From Platanthera guangdongensis (taxonomy: Eukaryota; Streptophyta; Magnoliopsida; Asparagales; Orchidaceae), in NCBI GenBank assembly GCA_039583875.1, contig CM077153.1, forward strand, positions 116,618,568 through 116,682,567: DNA of 64,000 nt. Reading direction: 5' to 3'. The notes beneath the pieces were generated by a model. It saw only the letters and a list, made by a program, of their open reading frames with translations, was not told the DNA's origin and did not search any database. The position numbers and the translations under genes were made by a program. Positions 34,023-44,986 of the stretch are shown piece by piece. Positions within the stretch are counted from its first letter, which is position 1. Every line of letters begins with the position of its first letter.

Positions 34023-35235
34023 AGGTACTCAAGAAGAGCGGGTGGTACGTCGTGCTTATGCGAAGACGGGTGTCCTGCAAGCAGAACAGTGTAGTCCAAA
34101 ACATACTCAAGAAGAGCGGGTCATGGTCGCTTACGATTGACCGGGGAAACAAGTAGAGGCGTACGACCCCCTGGATGAAGTCGTAAGCGATTGTGGCTGC
34201 AGTGTTGGATGGCGGAGGGAAATGAAATGGGCATAATTCGAGAGCAGGTCCACCACGACTAGGATACAGTCATGAACCTGTGAGGGAGGCAGTCGCGTGA
34301 TGAAGTCCATGGCGACGTCGTCTCAAACGTGGTCGAAAATAGGGAGAGGGTGGAGTAGACCACCCGGAAATACGGCCTCGTACTTGGCCTTCTGGCAGAT
34401 GAGGCAGGCGGCCATGAATGTTTTGACCTGACGAAACATGTGAGGCCAGTAAAGCGAGGCTGTCGCCGGCGGTACATCCGGTAGGCGTCTGCGTGTCCCC
34501 CCGACGGGGATGCATGAAACTCGGCCAACAAAAGTGGGATGCTCGGAGAGATGGGGGCGATGACGAGGCATCCCCTGAAGAATATGTGGTCGCCAACCAA
34601 GGAGTAAGGTGGTCGGGCGGGAGAATTAGTGAGGAGTGCTGTCCGAATCTCGTTGAGCATCGGGACTGCTTTGACTTACCGTTGAAGGGCATCCACATCC
34701 TCCCAAACCGGTCGGGAGATGGCCGCTAGTATGGGATTGCGAGATAGAGCGTCGACCGCGCGATTCTCCTTCCCCGGACGGAACTAAATGTTGAAATCAT
34801 AGCCACTGAGCTTGGCAACCCACACCTGTTGGGCGTGAGTAGCAATCTTCTGCTGTAGTGATCGGTACAGACCACGAACCGGCGGCCCAGGAGGTAGGGG
34901 CGCCAATGCTGAACTGCGAGGACGAGACCTATAAGCTTATTCTCGTATGTGGAGCGGCTGTAGATAAAATAGGCCACGGGTTGGTCGGCGTGCATAAGAA
35001 CGACGCCCACGCTCGACGGGTCACACTCCATGAGGAAAGGCTGAGAGAAATCCAGCATGACTAACACCGGGGCCCGTACCAAGTCTTGCTGAAGAGCGAC
35101 AAAAGCAGAGGAGTCCGTCGCCAACCACTCGAAGGGGCCCTCGACAGATTTCTTCAGGAGCTGGGTGAGGGGTCGGGCCATCGTGTCGTACCCCTGGATG
35201 AACCGGCGATAGTACCCTGTCAGTTCAAGGGACCA
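34023..35235 (-). pseudogene. Gypsy D RNase H-integrase, tandem second copy
   Basis: Repeats the same segment as 32790-34022 in the same orientation: part of the integrase core, zinc region, RNase H and the ELTGYYRRFIQGYDTMARPL linker. The junction lies within ccaaggtactcaagaagagc near 34020-34045. The two copies differ at many scattered bases, so the duplication is not recent. Confidence 0.82.
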
Positions 35236-36163
35236 ATGGACATCGCGGAGGGATGATGGTTTTGGCCAGCGGAGGACCGCCTTGATCTTGTCGATATCCA
35301 TCACGAGCCCGCAGCGAAAATGGTATGGCCCAGGTAGCACACCTCAGAAACCCCAAAAGAGCTCTTTGTCGGGTGGAGCTTGAGCTGGTGACACTGAAGA
35401 GTGGCCAAAGTCTGGCAAACATGTTGAAGGTGCTCTTGCCAGAAGAGTTGTAGACCAAAATGTCATTAAAAAAACAAGTAGGTGTTGGCGAAATATTGGG
35501 CGAAGTACCAGGCGAATTCCGGGACGACGTCATCGTGGACTTCATCACGCGATTGTCTCGCTCACAGGGACACGACTGTATCCGGGTTGTGGTGGACTGG
35601 CTCTTGAATTATGCCCATTTCATTCCCCTCCGCCATCTATACACTACAGCCACAGTCGCCGACGGCTTTATCCAGGGGTCCGTACGCCTCCACGGGTTTC
35701 CCCGGTCGATCGTGAGCGACCGTGACCCGCACTTCTTGGGTACCTTTTGGATTACAATGTTCCGCTTGCAGGGTACCCGTCTTCGCATGAGCATGACAAA
35801 CCACCTGCAAACCGATGGCATAACCAGGAACTCGTAATGGCCATCATGAATCAGGAAGGCCGTTTTGGCGACGTCGGCCGACCAAACGCGAATCTGGTGG
35901 TGGCCTACACGGAGGTCCAGCTTGGTGAAAATAGTGGCATCGTGGAGCTCATCCAAAATCTCCTGAATCACCGGGATCTGGTACTTGTCTGGAACGGTGG
36001 CTTTGTTGAACTCCCGATAGTCCACGCAGAAATGCCAGTGTCGTCCTTCTTCCTGACTAGGAGGACCGGGTTGGAGAAAGGGCTCGCACTGGGGCGGATG
36101 AGACTCCCCATCAGCATGTCGCGGACGAGCTGCTCGATCTCGTCCTTCTATATTTGCCCATAA
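35225..36163 (-). pseudogene. Gypsy D reverse transcriptase with an inverted integrase insert
   Basis: The upstream RT half lies at about 36025-35830 ([40 protein letters not shown]). The downstream half resumes near 35515 with the active-site block reading FFNDILVYN, where FFDDILVY is expected, so one catalytic Asp has become Asn. Between them, about 35510-35825, lies an integrase core fragment in the opposite orientation (plus-strand [30 protein letters not shown]). RT cannot be functional. Confidence 0.85.
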
Positions 36164-37868
36164 TGATACGGTCGGACAGAGACTACCGACACGCCAGGCT
36201 GAAGATGAATGGCATGGTTGTGCGGTCGAGCCGAGGGAAAACCGGATGGTGCAGTAATAAGGTAAATAAACTCAAAGAGGAGACTAAAGGGCCAGTGGCG
36301 GTGATGGGGCTTGCGGCGCGGCATCCGAGATGGACCAAAGCCATGCAGAGAAATCGACGTCTGAAATCCTCTGAATCGTGCGGAAAGAGACGGGGAAGTG
36401 AAGGCGGCATCCTCGACAAGCCAGCACTCCTGACCCATCATCAGTCCCCCAGTTGACCTGGACGTCGCCGGCGTGCTAAGCCACGCGACGCCCAAGATGG
36501 TGTCGATGCCGCCAAGGCCGAAGAGGTAAAAATCTATCGTCGCCGAGCATGTACCCACAGAGAGGGAGACGGCTAGGCAGAGGCCCTGGATCGAGCGGCG
36601 ACGACCATCTCCCAAACAGACAGTGAAGTCTGGGGACGGCTCCATCGGAAGGTGGAGTTGTTGGACCAGTTGGGCGGAGAGGAAATTATGGCTCTCCATG
36701 TTGTCCACCATGACAATAATGTGGTGGTCGCCGAGCCTGCCCGCCAAATTCAGGGTTTGGGGCCCGGAAATGCCACACAAGGAAAAACAAGGAACGATCC
36801 AAACGGTGGGCGGAAGCGTCAGCAGTGTCCTCAGGGGTGTCTTCTTCGGGAATTTTGAGTTTCTCGAAATCCGCTAGTCTCCTCCGACTCAAAGTCGTCG
36901 ATGATGGCGTGGAACTCCTTGACCGCGCACATGTGGGTGGGAGAATAGGGCTGACAGCAGCGAAAACATAACCCCTTACGACGGACGTTGTCAAACTCGC
37001 GAGTGGAGAAGCGCTGCGGGGAAGCCGTTTGGTCGGGTCGAGTTTCTTGAGGGAACCTAAGGGGTGGAGGTTCTGCAGGCGCGGTTCGCCACGCCCCCAC
37101 CCCCCACCCCCTGTGGAATGTCGCCTCCCGTTGGTGGCGGCCAAGGAGAAAAATCCGCCTTCACCAGATGGGCCATATTGAGGGCGTCTGAAACCGTCCG
37201 TGGATAGTGTGTGCGGAGCCAAAATCGGATGTTGGGCAAGAGACCCTGCATGAAGAAACAGAGGTAGTGATCTGGCGGTAAGCCGGGAATATGGGTGACG
37301 AGGGAGACAAACTCATCAATGTAATCGTCCAGTGTGTCGGTTTGGCAGACTCCACACAGGCATTCAATTGCGGATTTGGAATAGCGACTGTCATAGCGAC
37401 AAATCATCTCTTGTTTGATCTCCGACCAACAGGTGGCCGGGTTGGACTGCCGAAGCCACCGGGCCAAAAGAAGTGTGGAGCCGTCGAGTCCCACGACAGC
37501 GATGGAGACTTTATCCTACTCCGGAGTATGGTGGAGGTCAAAATACTGTTCTGCTTTGGCGATCCACCCAATCGGATCAATGCCGGAAAAGGCGGGAAGA
37601 TCTAAGGCGAGGACGGAGCGACCCGCAAGAGTCGGTGCCGAGGAGTCCCCGGTGTATGGGAGAGGCGCCGCCCCAAGGATGGACGCGCCGGCGGGCGGAC
37701 ATGCGGAGTCGTTCGTGGATGAGGCGGTGGAGGGTTGGAGGGCGTCGATCTTGGCGTGAAGGGAGAGGAGGGAGGCGACAAGTTGTTTCTGGGCCTCGAC
37801 GCGTCGGCTAAGAGCTTCGGAGGAGGAATCGGGAAGGGGTCGCCAGAGGAGCGAGTCTTGGGCGCCAT
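36164..37868 (-). pseudogene. Gypsy D gag and protease
   Basis: The likely start is the ATG at 37868 (MAPKTRSSGDPFP). Gag continues with DLPAFSGIDPIGWIAKAEQYF and, in another frame, WSEIKQEMICRYDSRY and the LDDYIDEFVSL segment of the Gag domain. A zinc knuckle CFRCCQPYSPTHMC is near 36945-36990. The protease follows near 36700 (MVDNMESHNF, where VDSGATHNF is typical), with the LGDGR and GGIDTILGVAWL blocks. There are several frameshifts. Confidence 0.82.
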
Positions 37869-38169
37869 GTGATGAAGATGTCGTACGGCGGCCAGTAAGA
37901 AGCAACGCTGGTGAGGACCGGCGGATAGAAGGAGCTCCCGGCAGAACTCGGGCGGATCTGGCCGAAACAGCAAAAACAGGCTTCAGGCGAGCGGACGACG
38001 CGACACGGAGGGGTCGGCTTTGATCATGTGGCATGGATGTCACGAAGGAGACGCCTGGCAAGCGGATGCCCGATCGGCGCGATAAACGCGGGATCGGAGC
38101 GGAAAGGGCGGTACAGCAGCGAGAGACTCGGCGGCCTGGGGCGAGCGGGAGGGTAGTGTCGAACCAGTT

Positions 38170-38506
38170 TGATGTGAACTCTGGGAACCCGACGGGGGAG
38201 AGAAGTTGGAGGTAGGAGAGAGAGGAAGAGAACGAGATGAGAGGAAAAGGAGTTACGGTTCGGAGGAAATAGAAAACACCAACATTCATTCAAGATGTCC
38301 CAAAACACAAGATAGGCGACCTCCTATAGTAGTGGAATGCAAATAAAGGCGCAAATAGTCCGCCCAATAAAAAGATCCGAAAATAAATAATAAAAATAAA
38401 TGACTAAGGCGCGATCTCCTCCGTGGGCTCGGTGGGGTCATGCGATATGAGCGCCCGGCGCGTGTAGACTCGCCATGAGAGCTCGGTGTCATGAAGCTCT
38501 GTAATA
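38170..38506 (-). repeat. 5' LTR of gypsy D
   Basis: 337 bp; its minus-strand end GTTCACATCA is followed two bases later by TGGTTCGACACTACC, a plausible tRNA primer site beginning TGG. The tRNA was not identified. Confidence 0.85.
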
Positions 38507-38898
38507 TACTAAGAGGACCAAACAGATCCATGTGAATTAATTGAAGTAGTCTAGAAGTGATAATATCATTTTTGCTTTCAAAAGATGATTTTGTGAATTT
38601 GCCCTTTTGGCAAGGAGCACATAAAGAAGTCAAACTACCGCTTAGTTGTGGAAGTCCACGGCTTAGCTTTTCTTTCAATAGTTTGACTATTAATTTACTC
38701 CCGGAATGACCGAGACTACCATGTCAAAGTTTTAACTTTTTATCTTTAGCGACAAAACATTTTAGATTTGAAGATGATAATTCATCAAATATGATAGTGT
38801 AAACTGTGTTTCCTAGGTGCGGTTCACAATATATTTTGTGATTTAGCATCAATGATTTTACACATGTTTGTCGAGGTTTCAAATAAAACATTCAGGCC

Positions 38899-39123
38899 TT
38901 AATCGCACAGTTGACAAATGGACATTAAATTATGCTTTAAACCATCTACTAACAGTACGTTTGAAATAAAAAATTGCATGTTACCTATGGTGCTGACACC
39001 CAGAATTTTTCCTTTATTGTTGTCTACAAATGTCACCATGCCTCCCCTTTTCTTTTTCAGGCTAAGAAACTTGTCTTCATCTCCTGACATGTGCTTGGAA
39101 TACCCAGAGTCCAAGTACCACAC
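38899..39123 (-). pseudogene. Family C aspartic protease
   Basis: WYLDSGYSKHMSGDEDKF is the copia protease active-site region. VTFVDNNKGKILGVSTIG and KHNLMSICQLCD follow in one open frame. Confidence 0.85.
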
Positions 39124-39584
39124 GTTCTTATAGTCTTTAGTCTGCCAACAACCTAAAAAAGGATGAGGGTAAAGTTCTGGTTACCCAAGTTGTTTCAACC
39201 ATAGTATAGATAGTCGACTTTCCCATCCAGATTTGTGCAATTTTAGTTAATCCTTTCTTCAAGCACGAGCCAGAAGTGTGACAAAAACTTGTTACATTTG
39301 ACTCACTTGGTGTGGGCGGTGAATGCCACCTTTTGCGTTTTATTTGGGCTCATGCTGGAAGATGGAAACAAGCTTCCATTTTTAATATAGTTTATTTTAT
39401 TTTTCTAAAGCTTATTGTTCGGATTTGCTGGAGAAGAGTTATCGCCGGCGATAGTGATATCGTCGGGCAATAGATTCACATGTTTATATCCCAGCCCGAA
39501 CTTTCCAGATCCCTGATACTGATAGCCCAGCGGCATATGCAGTGATTTTTGGCCTACTCCAAACTTTTAGATGAACAGTTCAGG

Positions 39585-41118
39585 TCATGGATCTTCTCCT
39601 TCAACACAGTGTTTTCCGAGACAACTATCACACACCGGTTTGCGAATTATTTTTTCCATCCTCAATATGGCTAAGAGAAGTCTGTAGCCTCTTCTCCAAG
39701 GGTTTCCTCTCTTTGGTAAGAATTTCATTTTTGAAGTTTTGGAGAGGCTCTCTTTCAGTTCATTTATCGTGCTCAAGGAGTGAACATTTTTGGCACTCGA
39801 CCTTCTCTTTTTCACATTTGATTAGTTCATTATTAAGATATTTTAAATCTTTTTTCATTTGCTTATTTTCAAATTTTATGAAGTTATTTTTATCACGCAA
39901 ATCACTCAATTTATCACATAACTTTTCATATAAATCATAAAGTTCTTCATAAGTGAGAGAAGTTACCTCAGTGTCGCTATGGACACTGGATTTGTCGTCA
40001 GACTCGTCTTGGTGCTTCCCCATAAGGCACAGATTTGCCTCTTCTTCACTGCTTGAGTTTGAGTTGTCTGACTCGGCTGATGATGTGTCATCCAATGTTG
40101 ACGCCTTCAACATATTTTTCCTTCTCCTTTCCACAAGACATCATTTCTCGTTCCTCCTTCAGAAGCTTTGGACAGTCGCGCTTGAAGTGCCCAATTTGCG
40201 GTAGTGAAAGCACTCCAGAAAGGATTCTTCTTCATCACACTTTGCCAATTCTGATGGTTTGCACCCACCCCCTTTTCTCTTCAGTGTTGTTTTTAATGAA
40301 TCTTCGAAACTTGTCTCGCCTCTTTGGGTTCCTCAAAAACTTTTTGAAATTGCGGACGTACAGGCTCTCCTTGTCACCAGTCTCCTCAATCACCTCCTTT
40401 TCCTTGCCCGCTTTCAGTGTCAGTGCCTTCTTTTTTTTGTTCCATGGGATATTCCTTGACATGAATTCTCAATTCGAGCTCATGGGTCTTTAGGTTCTCA
40501 ATAAGTCTCTCTATTTTCAGGATATTGATGTCGTGAGATGCAGCATTGGTGGTCACCTTCGGATTGAACCGCGGAAGCAAGGATCGCAGGATTTTGCTTA
40601 ACAAGTCTCCATTTCAAAAGGTCTTCCCAATAGATCTAGAGGCATTCACGATCTTTGTGAAGCGAGTGTACATATTGTCCACCTCCGTGTCGATCTCCAT
40701 ATGGAACTGTTCATATTCAGATTCCAGACGAAATAGCTTCGACTCCTTCACCTGCGAGTTACCTTCACGAGTTAATTCAAATAAACGTCAGATATCAAAA
40801 GCTGGTTCACAGTTGCAAATTCTATTAAATTCAGTTTTATCTAATGCACAGAATAAAGAGTTCATAGCTTTTACATTATTTGTACACCTCAGCTTATCTG
40901 CGTCAACCCATTTATCACGAGCTTTTTCCACATTTTGATCTGATATAGTAACAGTGGGTGCAGTGTATTTCGTTTCGATCATGACGCACACGTCCATGCT
41001 TTGTGTCATTAAAAAATATTTTCATACGAGTTCTCCAATGACTATAATCATTTCTCATAAACAGTGGAGGTCTACTTACTACTTGTCCCTTGAGAAAGGC
41101 GTGATTAGCGTTGGTCAT
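39585..41118 (-). pseudogene. Family C gag
   Basis: Pieces in order: FLKGQVVSRPPLFMRNDYSHWRTRM (from 41118; the Sirevirus/SIRE Gag start), KARDKWVDADKL, the segment GDLLSKILRSLLPRFNPKV, and a knuckle near 40175-40225 reading CFHYRKLG then, after a one-base shift, HFKRDCP (second Cys lost). A long acidic and coiled-coil region follows (SDLRDKNNFIKFENKQM). At least five frame changes show old age. Confidence 0.8.
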
Positions 41119-41154
41119 TTACTTTAGGATTTTAATCATTTTCAAAGTAACCTC

Positions 41155-41167
41155 GCATTTGATACCA
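41155..41167 (-). other. Primer-binding site of family C
   Basis: On the minus strand TGGTATCAAATGC lies two bases inside the 5' LTR end, resembling the initiator-Met site TGGTATCAGAGC. Confidence 0.7.
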
Positions 41168-41169
41168 TT

Positions 41170-42405
41170 TGTTGGATTTGGTGGCCAACCTTAGAGGGGG
41201 TGAATAAGATTTCAGAAGATTACAGGAGATTAAAAATATTCAGAGGCAAGAAGCAATTTCTTTGGAGCTATTGTCGGGCGATATCGATGTAACGTCATCG
41301 ATATTAACAGAGGCCGTGCTCCATGTTTCTGAATATCGGATCGGTGTACGCACAGATATTAGATTACAGAACACACAGTAAACACATGAAATTAAAGATC
41401 GAGCAAGTAGAAATGATTTTATTGATTATGAAAAATTCATGTTTACAGAATTTGAACTAGATCACCATGACGTCGGAGATCGGAGGCGGTGACTTTAAAA
41501 TTTTTCTGGTTTTTATACTGACCCTCATCTAGGAGCGGTTGGCTCTCTCACTTCTTCCTAAGAAGATCAACGAGCCTACTAGATCTCCCAGATGTAGACG
41601 TCCTCCCAGGATGATTTCCGTAAATTTCTCTCAAAAATCTGACAACCTCCCAGACCGATTTCCAACGAACTCCTCTCAGAAATTCGACGTCCGCACAGGA
41701 CGATTTCTCCGTACATAATACAGTAAACAATAAAAAGAAGAGAGATATAGATCAATAAAAAATTTGCTCCCTCAAAAATATATCTCTGGAGACGGCGAAT
41801 GATCGGGGGTTTTGATTCTCGTGGCTATGACACGTGATCGTCTTCAGAATCTTGTTTTAGCGTTTCTTCTCCAAAGATCTCCTTCATTTGTGCAAGAAGG
41901 AAAGAGTTCTCCTTGGATGATGGCTCTCAGCAACAGGGACGACAAGACACTGCCTCTAGACATTCCAGGGTTCAAGCACCGCCACCAGGAGAAAAAAATC
42001 CCTTTTATAGCATTTTAACGCTATCGCCCGACGATAGTGAGCTGTCGTCTGGCGATATCCTAATTTAGGGCCGCCACCGCCAGCTGTCCAGTGCCGAAAA
42101 GGAAGGTGGCATCCCTTTCCTAATTTACTACCGCTATTGTCGGGCGATTGGTGATATCGTCGGGCGATAGTGGGTTTCTTTTTATGGCTTCCCGAGCATT
42201 CCAGCAGTCCACATATCGCTGACGTGTTCACTTCAGGCTAACGCCCAACGATAGTGGTTATCCCCCGCGATAGTGCAAAAATCATCGATCCTGAAAAAAC
42301 TTCACACATGTAAATCCGCACACTATACCCAAAGAGTGTATGATCAAATACAACTAAAGATTTGATATTATCAAACCTGAGAGATGCAAAACGCATGTTC
42401 CAACA
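41170..42405 (-). repeat. 5' LTR of family C
   Basis: 1236 bp. On the minus strand it starts TGTTGGAACATGCG. U3 holds several imperfect palindromes of the form ctatcgcccgacgatag (42280 to 42014), then the TATA box CTATAAAAGG at 42001-42010. Another ctattgtcgggcgatatcg lies near 41270. Confidence 0.88.
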
Positions 42406-42410
42406 CGTAA

Positions 42411-42776
42411 TCGTTCATAATGGATGGCCTTATCCCTCCCACTCTTTACATAGGAATATTTTGGCTGAAATGAAGGTATTTATGTTTTGGATTAGAGAGT
42501 CCTATAAACCGTGGAACATACGGTGCAACGCCGCTCCCCTTAGGCCAATATTGCCTCTCAGCTCCTAATCGTTGTCTCCCTTAACCTCCCAACTCCTAAT
42601 TGTTGTTTCTTGTAACCTCTCAGCTCCTCTTTGTTGCATCCTACGACCAAAAGTCCCTCTTCGTTGTATACCATGACTTCCAGACTGTGTTGTAGATATC
42701 GGCCTACATGTCCGACATGTCGGCCGACAAAGATTTGGGAGTTAAAACGACGTGTAACTGTTTTATTTTTTTGTTG
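42411..42776 (+). repeat. 3' LTR of gypsy B2, continuation, and hAT-like left edge
   Basis: 42411-42640 continues the B LTR interrupted at 23034 (ccttatccctccca, gagtcctataaaccgtgg, cagctcctaatcg) and matches 2736-3030. From about 42690 the sequence changes to ggcctacatgtccgacatgtcggcc, a palindromic stretch resembling the motif agatgtcggggacatgtcgg near 56380. It could be the left end of the hAT element whose coding part begins near 48015. That link is inference. Confidence 0.55.
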
Positions 42777-42890
42777 TGTGACAATGTCTTTATTTTTCTA
42801 CATATGTTTTATTTCTGTTATAGCTTGTGTCCGCCTCCATATATAGAGGGGACAACATCAATAGAATTAACATTTTTGGTTTTGCTAACA
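42777..42890 (+). repeat. 5' LTR of copia E and adjacent primer site
   Basis: From TGTGACAATGTC to tttgctaaca. The primer site TGGTATCAGAGT follows immediately at 42891. The 3' copy at 46485-46598 differs at about nine positions. Confidence 0.88.
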
Positions 42891-43399
42891 TGGTATCAGA
42901 GTCGTGAATGCCCTAGCCATTCTTCGTCTTTCGTTCATCGCTAGCCCCACTTCCAGCGCCTCACCCGCTCCGCGTCACGCCCGTTCAGGCTTCTCCGCTC
43001 TCTGTCTCGCCCGCTCTTCCTGCGTCTATCCCGTGACAAATCGCGACAGAACCGGCGGTCTTCCTGCGTCTTTCCCGCGACAGACCCGGCAGACTTTCCC
43101 ACTCGCCAAGTCGGCCTTCCAGCGCCGCTTCCTCCTCATCCAGCGTCGCTTTCTCCCTCTTCCAACGGGCCTCCTATGGTTTGTAACCCCTCTCCTTCTG
43201 GCGTTGGACATATAGTGAGGCCTATGCTTCCTTCCGGCGTCATTTGCCTTTTCAGTCATGGGACGAAGTTGATTTATATTCAGCTCCTCTTCTCCTTAGA
43301 TCTTTGGTTGGTGTAATCGGTCGTCCTTTGCTGCTTGGTGTGGCGTGTGGCCTCCAGATTTATATTCTTGGGCTTTTATGACTTCTCTTAGTGACTCTA

Positions 43400-44986
43400 C
43401 CTCCACAGTGGTTCCTCCTCCTGCAAGTTCTCTGCGTGGGAGTCATGATCACAATACTCCGCGGATTACTTTTATCTGATTAAACGATTCAAATTATCTT
43501 TCCTGGTCTAGCTCTATCACACTTGCTCTTAAGAGTTGTCGCCTCTTTGGCTATGTCACTGGACAAACAAAGGAACCGGAGAAGATTGCCCATGATTGCC
43601 CTTAATGGGATTCCGAAAATTCCTTAGTCATGTCTTGGCTAACGAATTCCATGCAGGAGTCCATCGCTCGCGCTACTTATTTCTAGATACTGCTTTTGAC
43701 ATTTAGAGACGTGCAAAGACTACTTATTCTCGAAAGGGAAATGCTACCCAAATTTTCTGGTTACGATAGAAGATATCCTTACTCCGCCAGGGCGATTGCC
43801 CCCGCATCTGTTTACTATTTGGAGTTCACTCAGTTGTATCAGGAATACGATCATTTTGATTCCCTCACCTTTGTTAGCCCTGTTGATGAGGCTATGGTTC
43901 GTGCTCGGGAGGATCGCAACCGGACCTTTGAGTTTCTTCATGCTCTTCATCGGGACTTGTATAAGATTAGTGTTCAGATTTTGGGGCGTCATTACCATCC
44001 CTTCAAGAGGTTTATAGCATTGTCCAACAGGAGTTTGATCGTCGTCAGTCTCTTCTTCCCAACCCTGCTCCTGAGAGTTCTGCTCTAGCTACTGGTACTC
44101 CCTCATTGTTGGGGGGCTCGTCCGGTCGGTGATTCTAAGATGAAGGGTACTGATAAAGACCGCCTTCTCTGTGATTATTGTAGGAAGACCCATCATAACA
44201 AAAACACCTGCTTTCGACTTCATGGTTTTCCTCAATCGAGAGGTGGTGCTCCTCGTGGTTGTCGTGGCTTCGGCCGCTCCACTGGTCGCAAACCTCCTCG
44301 TTCTGCCCATCTCACTGATGTTGATGTGGATACTTCTGCTCTGTATGGTGTTGATTCTTCTGTCCTCCCTAGTGCTTTCTCGGCTGATAAAGTCCTTGTT
44401 ATTCGTCGCATGATGTAAGGTCTTTCTACGGAGTCTTCTGCATTGTCTTCGTATGCTCACACTAGGACCCCAGGTGCTCTCTGCTGCTTCTCACCCTTCC
44501 ACTCATTGGATCATTGACTCTGGAGCCGCTGACCATATGACTGGCTCTGCTTCAGGTTTTATCTCTTATACTCCTCTCTCTGATCGTGATAAGGTGAGCA
44601 CTGTTGATGGTTCCCTTTCTTCTATTGTCGGAAAGGGCTCCATCTCATGTTCCTCTCTCACCTTATCGTCAGTTCTGCATATTCCAAATTTTACATGTAA
44701 TTTGTTATCTATTATCCATTTGACTAATTTTATGAATTGTTCAGTAACTTTTCACTATTTCTCTTGTGTATTTCAGGACCTGAAGACGGGGACTGTGATT
44801 GCGTCTGGTAGTTTAGTCAATGGTTTGTACGTACTCGACTCCAGCCCAGTGACACCTCCTCTGGCCCTTCACTCCAGCACATCTGACCTCTATTCTTGGC
44901 ATTGTCGCTTAGGACACTCATTTATCCATGTTATGAAGCTATTGTTACCTGTTATGCATGCTGTTGTGGAGAGAAGTGATGTTTGA
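43400..44986 (+). pseudogene. Copia E gag-protease
   Basis: Gag pieces run from about 43440 (NDSNYLSWSSSITLALKS) through QLYQEYDHFDSL. A zinc knuckle CDYCRKTHHNKNTC is at about 44173-44214. The protease reads WIIDSGAADHMTGSASGF (from 44498), followed by VLHIPNFTCNLLSI and the GAG-pre-integrase WHCRLGHSFIHVMK. The frame then stops at 44986, exactly where the integrase should begin. Confidence 0.85.

Larger units (their letters stand above)
31654..38506 (-). mobile_element. Gypsy chromovirus D, rearranged
   Basis: The element is 6853 bp with LTRs at both ends (TGATG...TAACA on the plus strand) and a perfect target duplication TACTA at 31649-31653 and 38507-38511. Minus-strand coding gives gag, protease, RT, RNase H, integrase and a chromodomain-like end. 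The inside is rearranged: RNase H-integrase occurs twice in tandem, and an inverted integrase fragment sits inside RT. The LTRs have diverged by roughly a tenth. Confidence 0.92.
30899..38678 (-). pseudogene. Family C integrase, split by gypsy D
   Basis: The N-terminal part lies at 38678-38507: a GAG-pre-integrase/zinc region (SLCAPCQKGKFTKSSF) and the first core motif HMDLFGP. The gene is then broken by gypsy D at the target site TACTA. It resumes at 31653 and runs to 30899, with PQQYEVVERKNRTLQELART, YLWVEAVSTTCYVMN, FGCPYFILN and FLGYSSASHDYTVYN. The Glu of the active site is in VVERKNR. The second catalytic Asp region is decayed (near 31480). Confidence 0.85.
23035..42405 (-). mobile_element. 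Sirevirus-type copia element, family C (19.4 kb with nested inserts)
   Basis: Two LTRs with TGTTGG...CCAACA ends bound the element. The flanks CGTAG and CGTAA are a target duplication with one later change. Coding runs leftwards on the minus strand: primer site, gag, protease, integrase, RT, RNase H, then 4.9 kb without a recognisable ORF before the 3' LTR. Nested inside are D, a Pack-MULE, a SINE-like insert and GC-rich repeats. The two LTRs differ by roughly 8-10% by eye, so this is an old insertion. Confidence 0.9.
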
